In this document: positions 26,607 through 35,660 of the stretch, in pieces
How positions within the stretch are numbered: position 1 is the stretch's first letter
Layout of the letters: each line of letters opens with the position of its first letter
Source: Bacillus pumilus
GTDB lineage: Bacteria; Bacillota; Bacilli; Bacillales; Bacillaceae
Direction: 5' to 3'
Assembly: GCF_024498355.1 (NCBI RefSeq)
Contig: NZ_CP101834.1
Span: forward strand, 1 to 64,000
DNA length: 64,000 nucleotides
Notes under the pieces: model-generated
Database searches by the model: none
Seen by the model: the letters and a program-made list of their open reading frames with translations, nothing else
Told to the model about the DNA's origin: nothing
Program-made: the position numbers and the translations under genes

Positions 26607-27140
26607 ATGAAACCTAACAAGACCTGTCCTTACTGTGCTACTAAAGTAAGTGAAGAGAAAGAGAAATTTTATTGTGATTTTTGTGATATCTATTTAAAAA
26701 TTGACCAGGTATCCAGTGATGGTGTAAGAGTTCAGGTACCTCGTCATAGATCGACAGTAGATCCAGAAGAATTAAAAAAAACCACGTCCGAACTAATGTT
26801 GTATCCAACATGGGAATTGATTTTGTTACTTAAAGAGGCAAGGAAAAACAGAACGTATTTTTATAAAAGGCTGTATGACGTTAGGAAATCAAATCGCGGC
26901 TTAGCTGATAAGCAAAGAGGTGATGAGATCTTAGCTGCGTATAAAGATGCAACAAAAAGGATGTATGTCGTGGAAAATTTGATAAAGGTTCGTATTGGTT
27001 ATATTCCAGATAACTTAAATGACAGTTATATGAAAGACTATGAAAAGAGAATGAACAACAAAAAAACTAATTCTGTAATGGAAATGTGGGATGAAAGTGA
27101 TGGATCTGGTTCAAGAAGACAAGTTGATTTTCGCGAATAG
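26607..27140 (+). CDS. zinc-ribbon hypothetical protein
   Basis: This 177-residue protein starts with a four-cysteine zinc ribbon (CPYC at about residues 7-10 and CDFC at about 22-25), followed by a helical charged body. The ATG at 26607 has a GGAGGCG site; the longer frame from 26571 would run through the palindrome. The family is not recognised. The ribbon suggests nucleic-acid or protein binding. Confidence 0.55.
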   Translation: MKPNKTCPYCATKVSEEKEKFYCDFCDIYLKIDQVSSDGVRVQVPRHRSTVDPEELKKTTSELMLYPTWELILLLKEARKNRTYFYKRLYDVRKSNRGLADKQRGDEILAAYKDATKRMYVVENLIKVRIGYIPDNLNDSYMKDYEKRMNNKKTNSVMEMWDESDGSGSRRQVDFRE

Positions 27141-27239
27141 CATTAGATTCCTAAATCGCAAGCAAATTAAAGCCATGCTTTTTTTATTTGAAAGTCAAAT
27201 CGATGCTGCTACTTTGGGTATAAGATCTGAGGTCCAAAT

Positions 27240-27776
27240 ATGAAGCTGTTATGCAAACTTTTCGTTTTATTCCTTGTTTTTTTCATATCGGGATGTAATT
27301 CATATTACGCGAATCAAACACCAGCTAGAGAAGAAGCTAGATTATTAAAAGTGATAGATGGAGATACGATTAAAGTTCTTTATAAGGGAAAGAAAACATC
27401 TGTCAGATTGCTTCTAATAGATACACCTGAAACTAAAAGTCCAAAAACCTGTGTGCAGCCGTATGGACTTGAAGCATCTAAAAGGCTTCAGGAATTATTA
27501 AAAGATGATTTAGTTGAATTAGAGTTTGAGCCTGAAGAGGATGAAAAAAAAGATAAATATGGTCGTTTACTTGCTTATGTCTATAGTGATGGAAAACTAA
27601 TTCAGAAGCAGTTGTTAGAAGAGGGATATGCTAGACTTGCTTATATTTTCAAAAGTAACTATCTACATTTAGAGCAGTTGAAAAAATCGGAAAGCATAGC
27701 CAAAAATAAACAGATAAACATTTGGAGTACACCAAATTATGTGACATCGAGGGGTTTCAGCTATTGTGAACTTTAG
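27240..27776 (+). CDS. thermonuclease-like (SNase) lipoprotein
   Basis: This 178-residue protein has a lipoprotein signal (lipobox FISGC, Cys at about 19) and a staphylococcal-nuclease fold. Motifs are KVIDGDTIKV, VRLLLIDTPE with the catalytic Arg, and DKYGRLLAYV. It is close in layout to YncB/YokF-type Bacillus nucleases. Being anchored outside the membrane, it would degrade extracellular DNA, which may limit competing uptake or supply nucleotides. All catalytic residues appear present. Confidence 0.85.
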   Translation: MKLLCKLFVLFLVFFISGCNSYYANQTPAREEARLLKVIDGDTIKVLYKGKKTSVRLLLIDTPETKSPKTCVQPYGLEASKRLQELLKDDLVELEFEPEEDEKKDKYGRLLAYVYSDGKLIQKQLLEEGYARLAYIFKSNYLHLEQLKKSESIAKNKQINIWSTPNYVTSRGFSYCEL

Positions 27777-27803
27777 AAATTGTTGATTCTGGAGGTAGCA
27801 AAA

Positions 27804-29192
27804 ATGGAATATTTAAATTTGAATTTATTTCGTGAAATTGTTGTTGATAACTTTGCAGGAGGCGGCGGAGCAAGCACTGGAATCGAGCTTGCGACAGGTT
27901 TATCCGTTGATATTGCTATTAATCATGATCCAGATGCAATTGCGATGCACAAAACAAACCATCCTGATACAGAGCATTACTGCGAAAGTGTATGGGATGT
28001 AGATCCGAAAGAGGCTGTTAAGGGACGAAAAGTTGGACTTGCATGGTTTTCACCTGATTGTAAGCATTTTTCGAAAGCAAAAGGTGGTAAACCGAAGGAT
28101 AAACAGGTTCGAGGATTAGCATGGATTGCAGTGAAATGGGCTATTGCAGTACGTCCACGAGTGATCATGTTAGAAAACGTTGAAGAGTTTCAGACGTGGT
28201 GTCCGTTAGATGCTGATGGTTATCCAATTAAAGAAAAAAAGGGTGAAACCTTCAAATCTTTTGTGAAATCACTTGAAGCATTGGGATACAAGGTTCAATT
28301 CAAAGAATTGAGGGCTTGTGACTATGGTGCGCCTACTACTAGAAAACGTTTTTTTATGGTAGCTCGTTGTGATGGTAAACCGATTGTTTGGCCTGCACCT
28401 ACACATGGTGATCCAAATAGTCTAACCGTACAAGTTGGTAAGCTGTTACCTTGGAGGACAGCCGCAGAAGTCATTGATTGGAGCCTAGAAATTCCATCAA
28501 TATTTACAAGGAAAAGACCTCTTGCAGAAAACACAATGAGGAGGATAGCGCGTGGTGTTCAACGATTCGTGCTTAATAACCCAACCCCATTTATCGTGAG
28601 AATTGGTCAAACAGGTTTTGCCGGTGATCGGCTGCAATATGAATTGAATAAGCCGTTAACCACTATAACAACTAAGCAAGAACATTGTTTGATAGCACCG
28701 ACAATTATGGTTAATACCACAGGCCATTCAGGAAGTAGAATTGATGAGCCGATTAAAACCATAACAACAGGTGGACAGCATGCATTAGTAACATCTGTTC
28801 TTTCAGCAAGTTTGAAAAACAGAAGCCAATCTGTTTATGCATTTCTAAGCAAATATTATGGTTCCGAAATTGGACAGAGTATAAATGGTCCTTTACATAC
28901 CATTACAACCAAAGACCGTTTTGCTTTGGTGACTGTTAAGGGTCAGGATTACCAAATTGTAGACATAGGTATGAGGATGTTGCAGCCACATGAGTTGTTC
29001 AACGCACAAGGTTTCCCTTCAAACTATGTAATAAATAGAGACTGTTATGGAAATGTTTATTCCAAAGTAAAACAAGTCGCTAGATGTGGGAACTCGGTTC
29101 CGCCACCATTTGCGGAACAACTGGTAAGAGCCAATCTTCCAGAAATGTGTGTACCTGAACATATGACCAAATATTATGGGAAGGCAAATTAG
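27804..29192 (+). CDS. orphan DNA cytosine-C5 methyltransferase
   Basis: The SAM-binding motif I is FAGGGGASTGIE (about 14-25). The catalytic loop is FSPDCKHFSKAKGG (about 82-95), with the nucleophile Cys in PDC rather than the common PCQ. Motif VI is MLENVEEF near 125, and CGNSVPPPFAEQL closes the protein. This variant is common in phage- and plasmid-borne methylases. No restriction gene is adjacent, so it probably protects the element from host restriction. The start is ATG 27804 behind CTGGAGGTAG; the frame's TTG at 27780 has no site. Confidence 0.88.
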   Translation: MEYLNLNLFREIVVDNFAGGGGASTGIELATGLSVDIAINHDPDAIAMHKTNHPDTEHYCESVWDVDPKEAVKGRKVGLAWFSPDCKHFSKAKGGKPKDKQVRGLAWIAVKWAIAVRPRVIMLENVEEFQTWCPLDADGYPIKEKKGETFKSFVKSLEALGYKVQFKELRACDYGAPTTRKRFFMVARCDGKPIVWPAPTHGDPNSLTVQVGKLLPWRTAAEVIDWSLEIPSIFTRKRPLAENTMRRIARGVQRFVLNNPTPFIVRIGQTGFAGDRLQYELNKPLTTITTKQEHCLIAPTIMVNTTGHSGSRIDEPIKTITTGGQHALVTSVLSASLKNRSQSVYAFLSKYYGSEIGQSINGPLHTITTKDRFALVTVKGQDYQIVDIGMRMLQPHELFNAQGFPSNYVINRDCYGNVYSKVKQVARCGNSVPPPFAEQLVRANLPEMCVPEHMTKYYGKAN

Positions 29193-29205
29193 GAGGAAAC
29201 GGAAA

Positions 29206-29625
29206 ATGCCAAAACCTGAACAGCTAAAAAGAATAATTGACATAAACGAGCTGATCCAGCTCATAGCAAGCATTGATCATAGAACATTTTATTACGAATC
29301 AAAAAATTCGGTTGCCTGCTTTATATTTGGAAAGCGAGGGAAATTATTCTTCGTAGACGATTACACAGGGGAATGGGTCTATCCATATGAATTAGGGCAT
29401 GGCCCAGCAAAAGGATTCTCACATGGAGGGAACATGTGGCAGCTGGTCAACAGCATGAGGGAATTCATCATCACTGGTCAATATGGCGATCTTAGAGACT
29501 ATAAAGAAATTTGGGCTTATAGTCATGAAGGCTGTCAAAAGATTCGCCAAAAGGCGAAGGAAATCGGATTTATTGAAACGGTTGATTATCCATACAGTTT
29601 CAGAGAATGGGAGTTGGCGAAATGA
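29206..29625 (+). CDS. hypothetical protein next to the methylase
   Basis: This is a 139-residue soluble protein with a strong AGGAGGAAA site before ATG 29206. It has an aromatic-rich centre (DDYTGEWVYPYELGHGP) and a mixed alpha/beta character. The 3' end overlaps the next gene by 4 bp. It resembles phage-type orphans, but no family is assigned. Confidence 0.55.
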   Translation: MPKPEQLKRIIDINELIQLIASIDHRTFYYESKNSVACFIFGKRGKLFFVDDYTGEWVYPYELGHGPAKGFSHGGNMWQLVNSMREFIITGQYGDLRDYKEIWAYSHEGCQKIRQKAKEIGFIETVDYPYSFREWELAK

Positions 29626-30077
29626 ATTTACATGAATACTTTTGTGAAGAGTGTAGTGAACGAACATATATAAAAGAGTTAACGTATGGTCATGATTTAT
29701 ACTGCGCTTTTTGTGGTCAAAAAGAATTATCTATGTCTGGTGAAGATATGTTGTTATTGGAATACGGTCCAAGAGAAGTGATGAAGCAGAACAATAAAAT
29801 CCCTATGGCAGAAGCAGAATTATCTCTTTTAAAGATGTGGAAAAGCGCTGGTATTGAATCTGTTTATAAATACAAAGGGAGAATTAGTGAGTTTCGTCAG
29901 GGGGTATCTGATATTAGCTCGATATATGATGTGTCAAGCCTTCTTTTATATGACTTGTCTGGTGTTATGTTTGAAAACCTTGAAGACATTGCCAATGGCA
30001 ATCACAAAAATTTTAGGCTGGAAGATTTCGCAGTGCGGCTTGAAGATATTCTCAGGGAACAAGAACAGATATTTTGA
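29622..30077 (+). CDS. zinc-ribbon hypothetical protein
   Basis: This 151-residue protein has an N-terminal four-cysteine ribbon (CEEC at about residues 8-11, CAFC at about 28-31) and an acidic helical remainder. The ATG overlaps the preceding TGA, so the genes are translationally coupled. Function unknown. Confidence 0.55.
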   Translation: MNLHEYFCEECSERTYIKELTYGHDLYCAFCGQKELSMSGEDMLLLEYGPREVMKQNNKIPMAEAELSLLKMWKSAGIESVYKYKGRISEFRQGVSDISSIYDVSSLLLYDLSGVMFENLEDIANGNHKNFRLEDFAVRLEDILREQEQIF

Positions 30078-30135
30078 AATGACAGTAAGAGGAAAGACAA
30101 GAGAGCTAATGATTCTATAGGAAAGGAGGATGAAG

Positions 30136-30600
30136 ATGAAACGCATTATAAAGTCTATTAAAAAGACTTATAACCTTTATAAACAACCGTTACAAATTGG
30201 AGATCTGATGGAGGTTAAGAAAGAAAATTGGATCATCATAGGCATAGAAGAAGTTTCAATCACATATAGCCAGCTTGAAATTGTATACACATGTCAAAAC
30301 ACAGCTGAAAAAATACTGTACCAGCCAGACACATTTAATCTTGGTGAATATAAAACAGTGGACATTGTAGCAAGAATCAGAACAGGTAAAGAACACATAT
30401 TGAAAAAAATACAACTTGGAAAACTCGTATGGATTGAGGACAAACCATATCAATCAGTAGGGTATACAGATGTCAGCATTGAATTTACCGATGTTGTTGT
30501 TTCCTTTCTTGGAAGACCTGTAAGGCCAATTCCAGTGAAAGAGGTCAAAGCAAAATTATTGGAAGAACGGAAAAAAGCACTCAATTTACAGCTTATATAA
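30136..30600 (+). CDS. hypothetical protein
   Basis: This 154-residue protein has a basic N-terminal helix (1-18) and then a strongly beta-patterned body (25-135) suggesting a small barrel. ATG 30136 follows AAAGGAGGATGAAG. No motif, membrane segment or partner is recognised. Confidence 0.55.
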   Translation: MKRIIKSIKKTYNLYKQPLQIGDLMEVKKENWIIIGIEEVSITYSQLEIVYTCQNTAEKILYQPDTFNLGEYKTVDIVARIRTGKEHILKKIQLGKLVWIEDKPYQSVGYTDVSIEFTDVVVSFLGRPVRPIPVKEVKAKLLEERKKALNLQLI

Positions 30601-30619
30601 GCTTAGGAGGAATTATAGG

Positions 30620-30829
30620 ATGCCATATGACGATAATCAGGGTAAATTAGTTGATCCTAAAGTCAGTGATGTTATTAAAGCGTTACAAGATCAACTTGAA
30701 ATCTATGGTGACACTCCATTGAGATTCACAATTGATGGAAGAGAAACCGAAAAAGAGATCCAACTAGACTTTTATAAAAACATTTTGTTGCTGCATTTGG
30801 AGGAAAGGATAACTGATGATGAACATTGA
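30620..30829 (+). CDS. small hypothetical protein
   Basis: This 69-residue acidic protein has the pattern 'IKALQDQLEIYGDTPLRFTIDGRETE'. Similar short proteins with an 'L...GD.P+.........' pattern occur in phages and plasmids. AGGAGGAATT lies upstream. The 3' end overlaps the next gene. Confidence 0.5.
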   Translation: MPYDDNQGKLVDPKVSDVIKALQDQLEIYGDTPLRFTIDGRETEKEIQLDFYKNILLLHLEERITDDEH

Positions 30830-31139
30830 GCTAGGAGCATTTTATGCCGATGATCACGTACGACCTGATGGTGTAACTGAGACGAATATAATGCTTGTTT
30901 TGGAAAAAAGAAAAAACAGGTTTTTTGAAATAGAATCAGATTTCTATATATCTGAAACTATGGAAATGGTAGATGGAAAATTTGATGCTATGTATATAAA
31001 CGATTGGTTACCACAAGCCTTTGAAAGAGAAGCAACACCACATGAAATAGAAGAATTTAAACGTCATAGAGAGTTATACACGAATCTAAAGTCATGGAAA
31101 GAACTAATTTTTGAGGCGTTTTCGAGGCAAGCTCATTAA
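30819..31139 (+). CDS. small hypothetical protein
   Basis: A 106-residue soluble protein; its ATG at 30819 lies within the end of the previous gene and follows GGAGGAAAGG. It is mixed alpha/beta and acidic, with no recognised motif. It is translationally coupled to the preceding ORF. Confidence 0.5.
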   Translation: MNIELGAFYADDHVRPDGVTETNIMLVLEKRKNRFFEIESDFYISETMEMVDGKFDAMYINDWLPQAFEREATPHEIEEFKRHRELYTNLKSWKELIFEAFSRQAH

Positions 31140-31187
31140 ATAGCTGCTGGAAGGATAAATAAATACAAATCGAAGGGTTGATGAATA

Positions 31188-31592
31188 ATGAAAAAGAAAT
31201 TATTAGTATTACTTATTACTGCAATGGCGATTATGGCTGGCTGTAGTGAAGCTGATGTAGTCTCTGAAAACATTTCAAAATCCTCTGACTCATTCGAGGT
31301 TCAAAGAAGAATTGTTTTCTTCAACGGCATTACTGACAAATACTTACTAACAGTAGAGGGCCTTTGTGCTTTGGGTAATGACGATACTGATCTAAGAATG
31401 ACAGTAACGTGCAAAGTCGGAAAAGACGAATACAAAAAGCACTATCTTGGTTTAAGTGATAATGTGAGTTTTTTTGCTGAACAACTTGAACCTAACAAGG
31501 AAGATCCCTTCCATTACAAGATTTTATTCAGACCGCAGACCATCATTCCAGATATTGAATTACAGACAAGTAAAACAAAAAAAGGAGAATGA
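31188..31592 (+). CDS. small lipoprotein
   Basis: This 134-residue protein has a type II signal peptide with lipobox MAGC (Cys about 19). A beta-rich extracellular domain follows. Its leader (GAAGGGTTGATGAAT, then MKKK) is nearly identical to that of the WxL-like gene at 19661, although the mature proteins differ. The role is unknown; surface exclusion or adhesion would fit a plasmid lipoprotein, but nothing shows it. Confidence 0.6.
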   Translation: MKKKLLVLLITAMAIMAGCSEADVVSENISKSSDSFEVQRRIVFFNGITDKYLLTVEGLCALGNDDTDLRMTVTCKVGKDEYKKHYLGLSDNVSFFAEQLEPNKEDPFHYKILFRPQTIIPDIELQTSKTKKGE

Positions 31593-31633
31593 ACACCAAA
31601 TGATTATTATTGATATTAGAACGGAGAGAGAAG

Positions 31634-32284
31634 ATGGCTAAGTCCTCTCTTACATTAAAACTTGAAAATCAAATCCATGCACATACAAAAGAAAAAGGTG
31701 TGTTTAGTTGCTTTGAAGTGACTATTGGTTACGACAAAGCTAGAGCTGGCTACGAGAGAATTGATTTTCTTACTTTAGATAGAAAGGGTATCTGGAGATG
31801 TTATGAAATTAAAGTATCACTGTCAGACTTTCGATCAAGCTCGAAAAAAAGTTTTGTTGGTCACTATAATTATTTTGTTCTGACAAAGGAACTTTACGAA
31901 TTAGTAAAAGATGAGATTCCTAATCACATTGGTGTTTACATCGGAGGTACTAGTTGTGTGAAAAAAGCAAAAAAACAGGAATTGAAGGAGAGTTCCGATA
32001 CTTTAATGTTCTCAATGATCCGCGCTGCAACGCGGGATGCAAGTAAATTATATGAAAGCACAAATTCATTTATTATCAATGACTATAGAAGGCAGATCCG
32101 GCAATTAGAGCAACAATTGTTTAATAAAAATCCAAATTTGCCTGATGCACAAATTAATTATGAATTAAGAGAAGAAAATTTTCGTTTGAAACACCTTTTA
32201 AGTAAACATGGAGTGGATTTTCTCATAGGAGAGAATGAGTCTATGTCTAATCCAAAAGGAGATGACAAGCGTGTGGTTGAATGA
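31634..32284 (+). CDS. PD-(D/E)XK-like (MmcB-type) nuclease-fold protein
   Basis: This 216-residue protein has an N-terminal domain with 'ERIDFLTLDRKGIWRCYEIK' followed by VSLSDF (about 38-63). That gives the Asp ... Glu-x-Lys arrangement of the PD-(D/E)XK fold, as in MmcB-like DNA repair proteins. The C-terminal part (140-216) is a coiled-coil-like helix. Upstream, a 13-codon ORF (31600-31641) with its own AAAGGAG site overlaps the start and may couple translation. Confidence 0.55.
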   Translation: MAKSSLTLKLENQIHAHTKEKGVFSCFEVTIGYDKARAGYERIDFLTLDRKGIWRCYEIKVSLSDFRSSSKKSFVGHYNYFVLTKELYELVKDEIPNHIGVYIGGTSCVKKAKKQELKESSDTLMFSMIRAATRDASKLYESTNSFIINDYRRQIRQLEQQLFNKNPNLPDAQINYELREENFRLKHLLSKHGVDFLIGENESMSNPKGDDKRVVE

Positions 32285-32723
32285 TTTCCTCGAAAACTTT
32301 AAACGATTTACACTTTTAGCAGTGCCTCTAGGTATAATGCTGGTTATTTTAGCGAACGTAGTGCTTCCTCTAGGCATTGATATGCTTGAAGATATTACAG
32401 GATATGAAGAACAAGCTTCATCAAAAAATGAAAGTGTGGAAGTCGAGGGTCTAATAGTTGATAAAAAAATGAATATATTAACTAACAATAAAATAGATAT
32501 AATGCCTCTTCCAGCCATGATGATAGGCAGTGGTTCGTTAGGTTTGGCTTTAACACCAGTATCACGTACTACTAAAGAAAGAACAGAGTTTACACTTCGA
32601 GTATATGCAGAGGAAAAGACCTCGACAATCGTTGTTAATGAAAAAACTTATCATACCTATATGAAAGGCGATAAAGTGTCGATACGAATGAAAAACAACA
32701 AATTTGAACTTGAAGGGGAATAA
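32271..32723 (+). CDS. membrane-anchored small hypothetical protein
   Basis: This protein of about 150 residues has one N-terminal membrane segment (about 12-36) and a beta-rich outer part. The GTG at 32271 is placed by AAAAGGAGAT and overlaps the previous gene; earlier ATGs lie before or inside that site. Family not recognised. Confidence 0.5.
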   Translation: MWLNDFLENFKRFTLLAVPLGIMLVILANVVLPLGIDMLEDITGYEEQASSKNESVEVEGLIVDKKMNILTNNKIDIMPLPAMMIGSGSLGLALTPVSRTTKERTEFTLRVYAEEKTSTIVVNEKTYHTYMKGDKVSIRMKNNKFELEGE

Positions 32724-32737
32724 TGGGGGAATAGTGA

Positions 32738-33139
32738 ATGAAATTATTTGAGATATCCTATCCATATTATTCATTGATAAGAGCAAGAAATATGGATAAG
32801 GCATTGAAGATGTACAATGAAGCTCTTCTTGAAAGTAATTTAGTTGAAAGTGATCATGACAATGTAATTAGAGAAATCTCAAAAAAGCAGGCAGTACGTT
32901 CTTTTCTTTCTATAGTGGGTTTCGAGAAAGGATGCCACTTGAAAGATGTGATTCTAGAAGGCAAAAAAGAAGGAGTAATTGTTTTGGATCATAATAGGCA
33001 ATCAAGGCAATACAAAGGATCCAGAAGATCCAGAATTGCTTTAGAAAGAGTAAATTCTTTAATCCTTCTTTATGCAATAATTACATGCTTTTTACTTGCG
33101 AAAATCATTGGAGATTTTTTGTTGGTGTATCTTAAATAG
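32738..33139 (+). CDS. hypothetical protein with C-terminal membrane segment
   Basis: A 133-residue protein with a helical soluble part (1-105) and one C-terminal hydrophobic segment (about 108-130), giving tail-anchored topology. A GGGGGAATAG site precedes the ATG. No homologue is recognised. Confidence 0.5.
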   Translation: MKLFEISYPYYSLIRARNMDKALKMYNEALLESNLVESDHDNVIREISKKQAVRSFLSIVGFEKGCHLKDVILEGKKEGVIVLDHNRQSRQYKGSRRSRIALERVNSLILLYAIITCFLLAKIIGDFLLVYLK

Positions 33140-33181
33140 CTATTAAGACTATTGAATTCAATAAGGACATGGAGTGGATAG

Positions 33182-33373
33182 GTGGTTTTATCTTTGTTGA
33201 AAACGTTTTATTTTGTTGTTATTGCGATTGTTTCTTGTATTTTTATTAACGTTCTCTTGTTTTTTTTGTTGGGTGTGACTTCAACATTTAAAATGCTGAC
33301 GCAACTTTTGCAAATAACAGCTTTGTCTGCTGGCATAACTATTATTCTTATGCGACATGGCGAAGAAGATTGA
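33182..33373 (+). CDS. small membrane protein
   Basis: A 63-residue protein of two membrane segments (about 6-32 and 38-57) with a GTG start behind GGAGTGGATAG. The 120 bp after it contain only a possible 10-codon ORF with a ribosome site (33433-33465). Confidence 0.45.
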   Translation: MVLSLLKTFYFVVIAIVSCIFINVLLFFLLGVTSTFKMLTQLLQITALSAGITIILMRHGEED

Positions 33374-33497
33374 TTTTCCTGGAGCAATTAAAGATGCTTT
33401 TTTCTAGTTTTGATATTAAGGAGTGATCTTTTATGAACCATGTGCTTACTGAGGATCATCAATAAAGACCAATATATAAATAAAGGGGAAGAGAATT

Positions 33498-33962
33498 TTG
33501 AGAAAAGAAATAGACAATTTAAAGAATGAACTAAGAGAAATAGAAGAAGCTTTAAGAAATGCAAAGAGTAATACAGTGAAAAACATACTTCAGGAAGCAA
33601 TTGAACAACGAGCGAACGAACTTGAAAAACATAAAGCTCAGGGCGTGGTGATGCTGGATGTAAAGCTGAAAGACGGTAGAGAGCTAAAAAGATGTTCATT
33701 ATATTCAGTATCAGACAGTGCGGGATCCTACGCTGTAACCGATTTGAAGGAAGCAGCCACAATGTTACAGTTTGAAGAGGAAGTATATCTTCAGCAGGAC
33801 GTAGAAAAATTTGGTGACTTTGCAGGGGAGATATTTGTATCTGAGATCGATTCATTTTACCCTTATAAAGTTTTGGATATTAATGATCTAGACTCTTATA
33901 CAGTTAGGAATCCTAAAATTGAAGCTTTCAAAAACATACAGGCAAAAGGAGAATTGAAATAA
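33498..33962 (+). CDS. hypothetical protein with N-terminal coiled coil
   Basis: This 154-residue protein has a coiled-coil helix (1-50, regular Leu/Glu heptads) followed by a compact alpha/beta domain. The TTG start follows AAAGGGGAAGAG. No family recognised. Confidence 0.55.
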   Translation: MRKEIDNLKNELREIEEALRNAKSNTVKNILQEAIEQRANELEKHKAQGVVMLDVKLKDGRELKRCSLYSVSDSAGSYAVTDLKEAATMLQFEEEVYLQQDVEKFGDFAGEIFVSEIDSFYPYKVLDINDLDSYTVRNPKIEAFKNIQAKGELK

Positions 33963-34019
33963 TGAAGATTCCATTTGAAACTCATAAAATATTCGTCTGC
34001 AAATTAAGGGGGCCTTACG

Positions 34020-34481
34020 ATGAATAAGAATGATTTAAAAGTTCCAAAAGATCCAAAAGACATGGTGAATATGGAGCTGTTAGAGGCATATAGCGCATAT
34101 AGCGCAAAAGGGTTTCGAACGATAGAAGAACAAAATTACTTGGGGCAGCTGCGTCAAGTAATTTTGGAACGGATGAGTGAAAAGGAATGCGCTAACTGCG
34201 GTTCACCAAGAAGTAAAGCACAAAAAGAAGAAAAGGAGAATGAAAAAGTGATTACAAATATTGATAAAGATAAACTTTATAGAACCTTCCTTAAATTTCT
34301 ATTAGAGAACGGAGAATATCGATTATCTAATCATGGTCTATGTAACGATGACATAGATGAATTCATTGAAAATGCTATTGATGATCCATTCTTTCATGAG
34401 GAATTAGAAGATTTTATCAAAGATTTCATACGTAAGAATGGAGAAGTCTATGGAATGTTATTGAATCCGAATTTTCGATAA
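34020..34481 (+). CDS. hypothetical protein with CxxC motif
   Basis: A 153-residue acidic helical protein with one CANC pair (about residues 61-64) in a flexible middle. Start behind AAGGGGGCC. No recognised family. Confidence 0.5.
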   Translation: MNKNDLKVPKDPKDMVNMELLEAYSAYSAKGFRTIEEQNYLGQLRQVILERMSEKECANCGSPRSKAQKEEKENEKVITNIDKDKLYRTFLKFLLENGEYRLSNHGLCNDDIDEFIENAIDDPFFHEELEDFIKDFIRKNGEVYGMLLNPNFR

Positions 34482-34501
34482 TCAATCAAATAAAGGAGGT
34501 C

Positions 34502-34614
34502 ATGCTAAATATATATTTGATTTAATCAAGAATGACTATGGAGAAAATAGAGGTCAACCAGAATGCACAGTTGATCTCATGAATGAAGGGGTAATATTAG
34601 AAGATTTTCTTTGA
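34502..34614 (+). pseudogene. frameshifted small gene
   Basis: A perfect AAAGGAGGT site and an ATG (34502) are present, but that frame stops after seven codons. The frame that continues coding-like (about 34 codons from AAATATATA to the TGA at 34612) has no start of its own. A one-base indel just after the ATG explains both. The open part ends in TTGA, overlapping the TTG of the next ORF. Confidence 0.4.
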
Positions 34615-34763
34615 CTCGTAAGCAAGTAGATAAGATTATCTCAAAACTTCCAACATACGAAATTCTTGCTAAAATTGATGCTAGTCCAAACCGTGAATTT
34701 GATGATTTCAGCCAATTTATGTATTTCTTCCCTACCAATGAAAGAAACAGAAAGGAACTTTGA
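34611..34763 (+). CDS. small hypothetical protein, possibly coupled
   Basis: This 50-residue basic protein starts at a TTG that overlaps the TGA of the frameshifted frame upstream. It has no independent ribosome site beyond a weak TTAGAAG, so its translation may have relied on coupling and may now be lost. Confidence 0.35.
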   Translation: MTRKQVDKIISKLPTYEILAKIDASPNREFDDFSQFMYFFPTNERNRKEL

Positions 34764-34765
34764 CA

Positions 34766-35059
34766 ATGAGTAGATTAGATCAAAAATTCAACTGGACTTG
34801 TCCAAAATGCAATCATACAAACACAAATGACTTATATTCCAACGAAATTGAACCGTCACGTTGCTCAAATTGTGATGTTCTATGTGATGTATACATAAAC
34901 ATTCAAATTCAAGTAACTAAGGTTGTTTCATATCAAAAGACAGAGACAGATGAAGATGAAAACGAAACTCATCAGTTTCATATTTTAGATGAAATGAATC
35001 AGATACCCACATCATTTATAGATCATGAATACAAGAGAAGAAAAGCAAACAATGAGTAG
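34766..35059 (+). CDS. zinc-ribbon hypothetical protein
   Basis: This 97-residue protein has a four-cysteine ribbon (CPKC at about 12-15, CSNC at about 33-36), a beta stretch and an acidic C-terminal half. The ATG at 34766 follows AAAGGAACTT. Many small ribbon proteins occur in this region; none is assigned a function. Confidence 0.5.
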   Translation: MSRLDQKFNWTCPKCNHTNTNDLYSNEIEPSRCSNCDVLCDVYINIQIQVTKVVSYQKTETDEDENETHQFHILDEMNQIPTSFIDHEYKRRKANNE

Positions 35060-35280
35060 ATTATTGATTAGCAAAAATGAATTCGAAAACGAGAAACAGG
35101 GACCTTTAATTTGTTGTTAGAACGACCGTTTCTATAATAATGGACCCTTATTCATGTACCTGTACAACAATTGTTCAAAATAAAAATGTAAACTAGGTTA
35201 AATTTTCACTCAGTTTACATAATCTTTATTCTCGGAAGTTGTGTGTCAACCCCCAAACTGATGTTCAAGGAGGATAAGAA
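35060..35280 (+). other. non-coding gap with stem-loop
   Basis: No credible gene is seen. The clearest element is a hairpin with arms ATGTAAACT (35186-35194) and AGTTTACAT (35212-35220). A palindromic AACAATTGTT (35167-35176) precedes it. They may form an operator or leader for the small membrane gene at 35281. Confidence 0.4.
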
Positions 35281-35406
35281 ATGATTTGGTATATATGTTT
35301 TTTCTTTGTGTTGTATTTGTATTGGACTATTGTTGACATTATTGTTGAGACTGGTAGCAGCATGATAAAACGAACAGTAGCAGAAAAAGAAGATAAATTT
35401 AACTAA
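35281..35406 (+). CDS. 41-residue membrane protein
   Basis: One hydrophobic segment (about 2-24) is followed by a charged tail. The ATG follows a perfect AAGGAGGATAAGAA site, which is the main support for this short ORF. It starts the group of small membrane proteins to 37.1 kb. Confidence 0.5.
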   Translation: MIWYICFFFVLYLYWTIVDIIVETGSSMIKRTVAEKEDKFN

Positions 35407-35411
35407 GAAGG

Positions 35412-35660
35412 ATGATGAAAATGATTTTTAGCCAACATCCCGAAAACATATTAGAAACTATAAAAAAATTGGAGTACATTATCAGCACCTCTACTAATAC
35501 ACATCCAAGAATAGAACAAAAGCCTGATCCTGAGTTCATTGTTGATGAATATGCTCTTGCACTTACGTTAATAAGACCAGAAAGACAACAGGCTCAAAAG
35601 GAACTGAATGAAGCGATCCAAAGGATCAGAAAGGAAAAACAAAATGCAAAAAATAAATAA
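35412..35660 (+). CDS. small hypothetical protein
   Basis: This 79-82 residue helical, charged protein has three candidate ATGs (35412, 35415 and 35421); AAGAAGG fits the last best. Its end overlaps the start of the next gene. No recognised family. Confidence 0.45.
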   Translation: MMKMIFSQHPENILETIKKLEYIISTSTNTHPRIEQKPDPEFIVDEYALALTLIRPERQQAQKELNEAIQRIRKEKQNAKNK

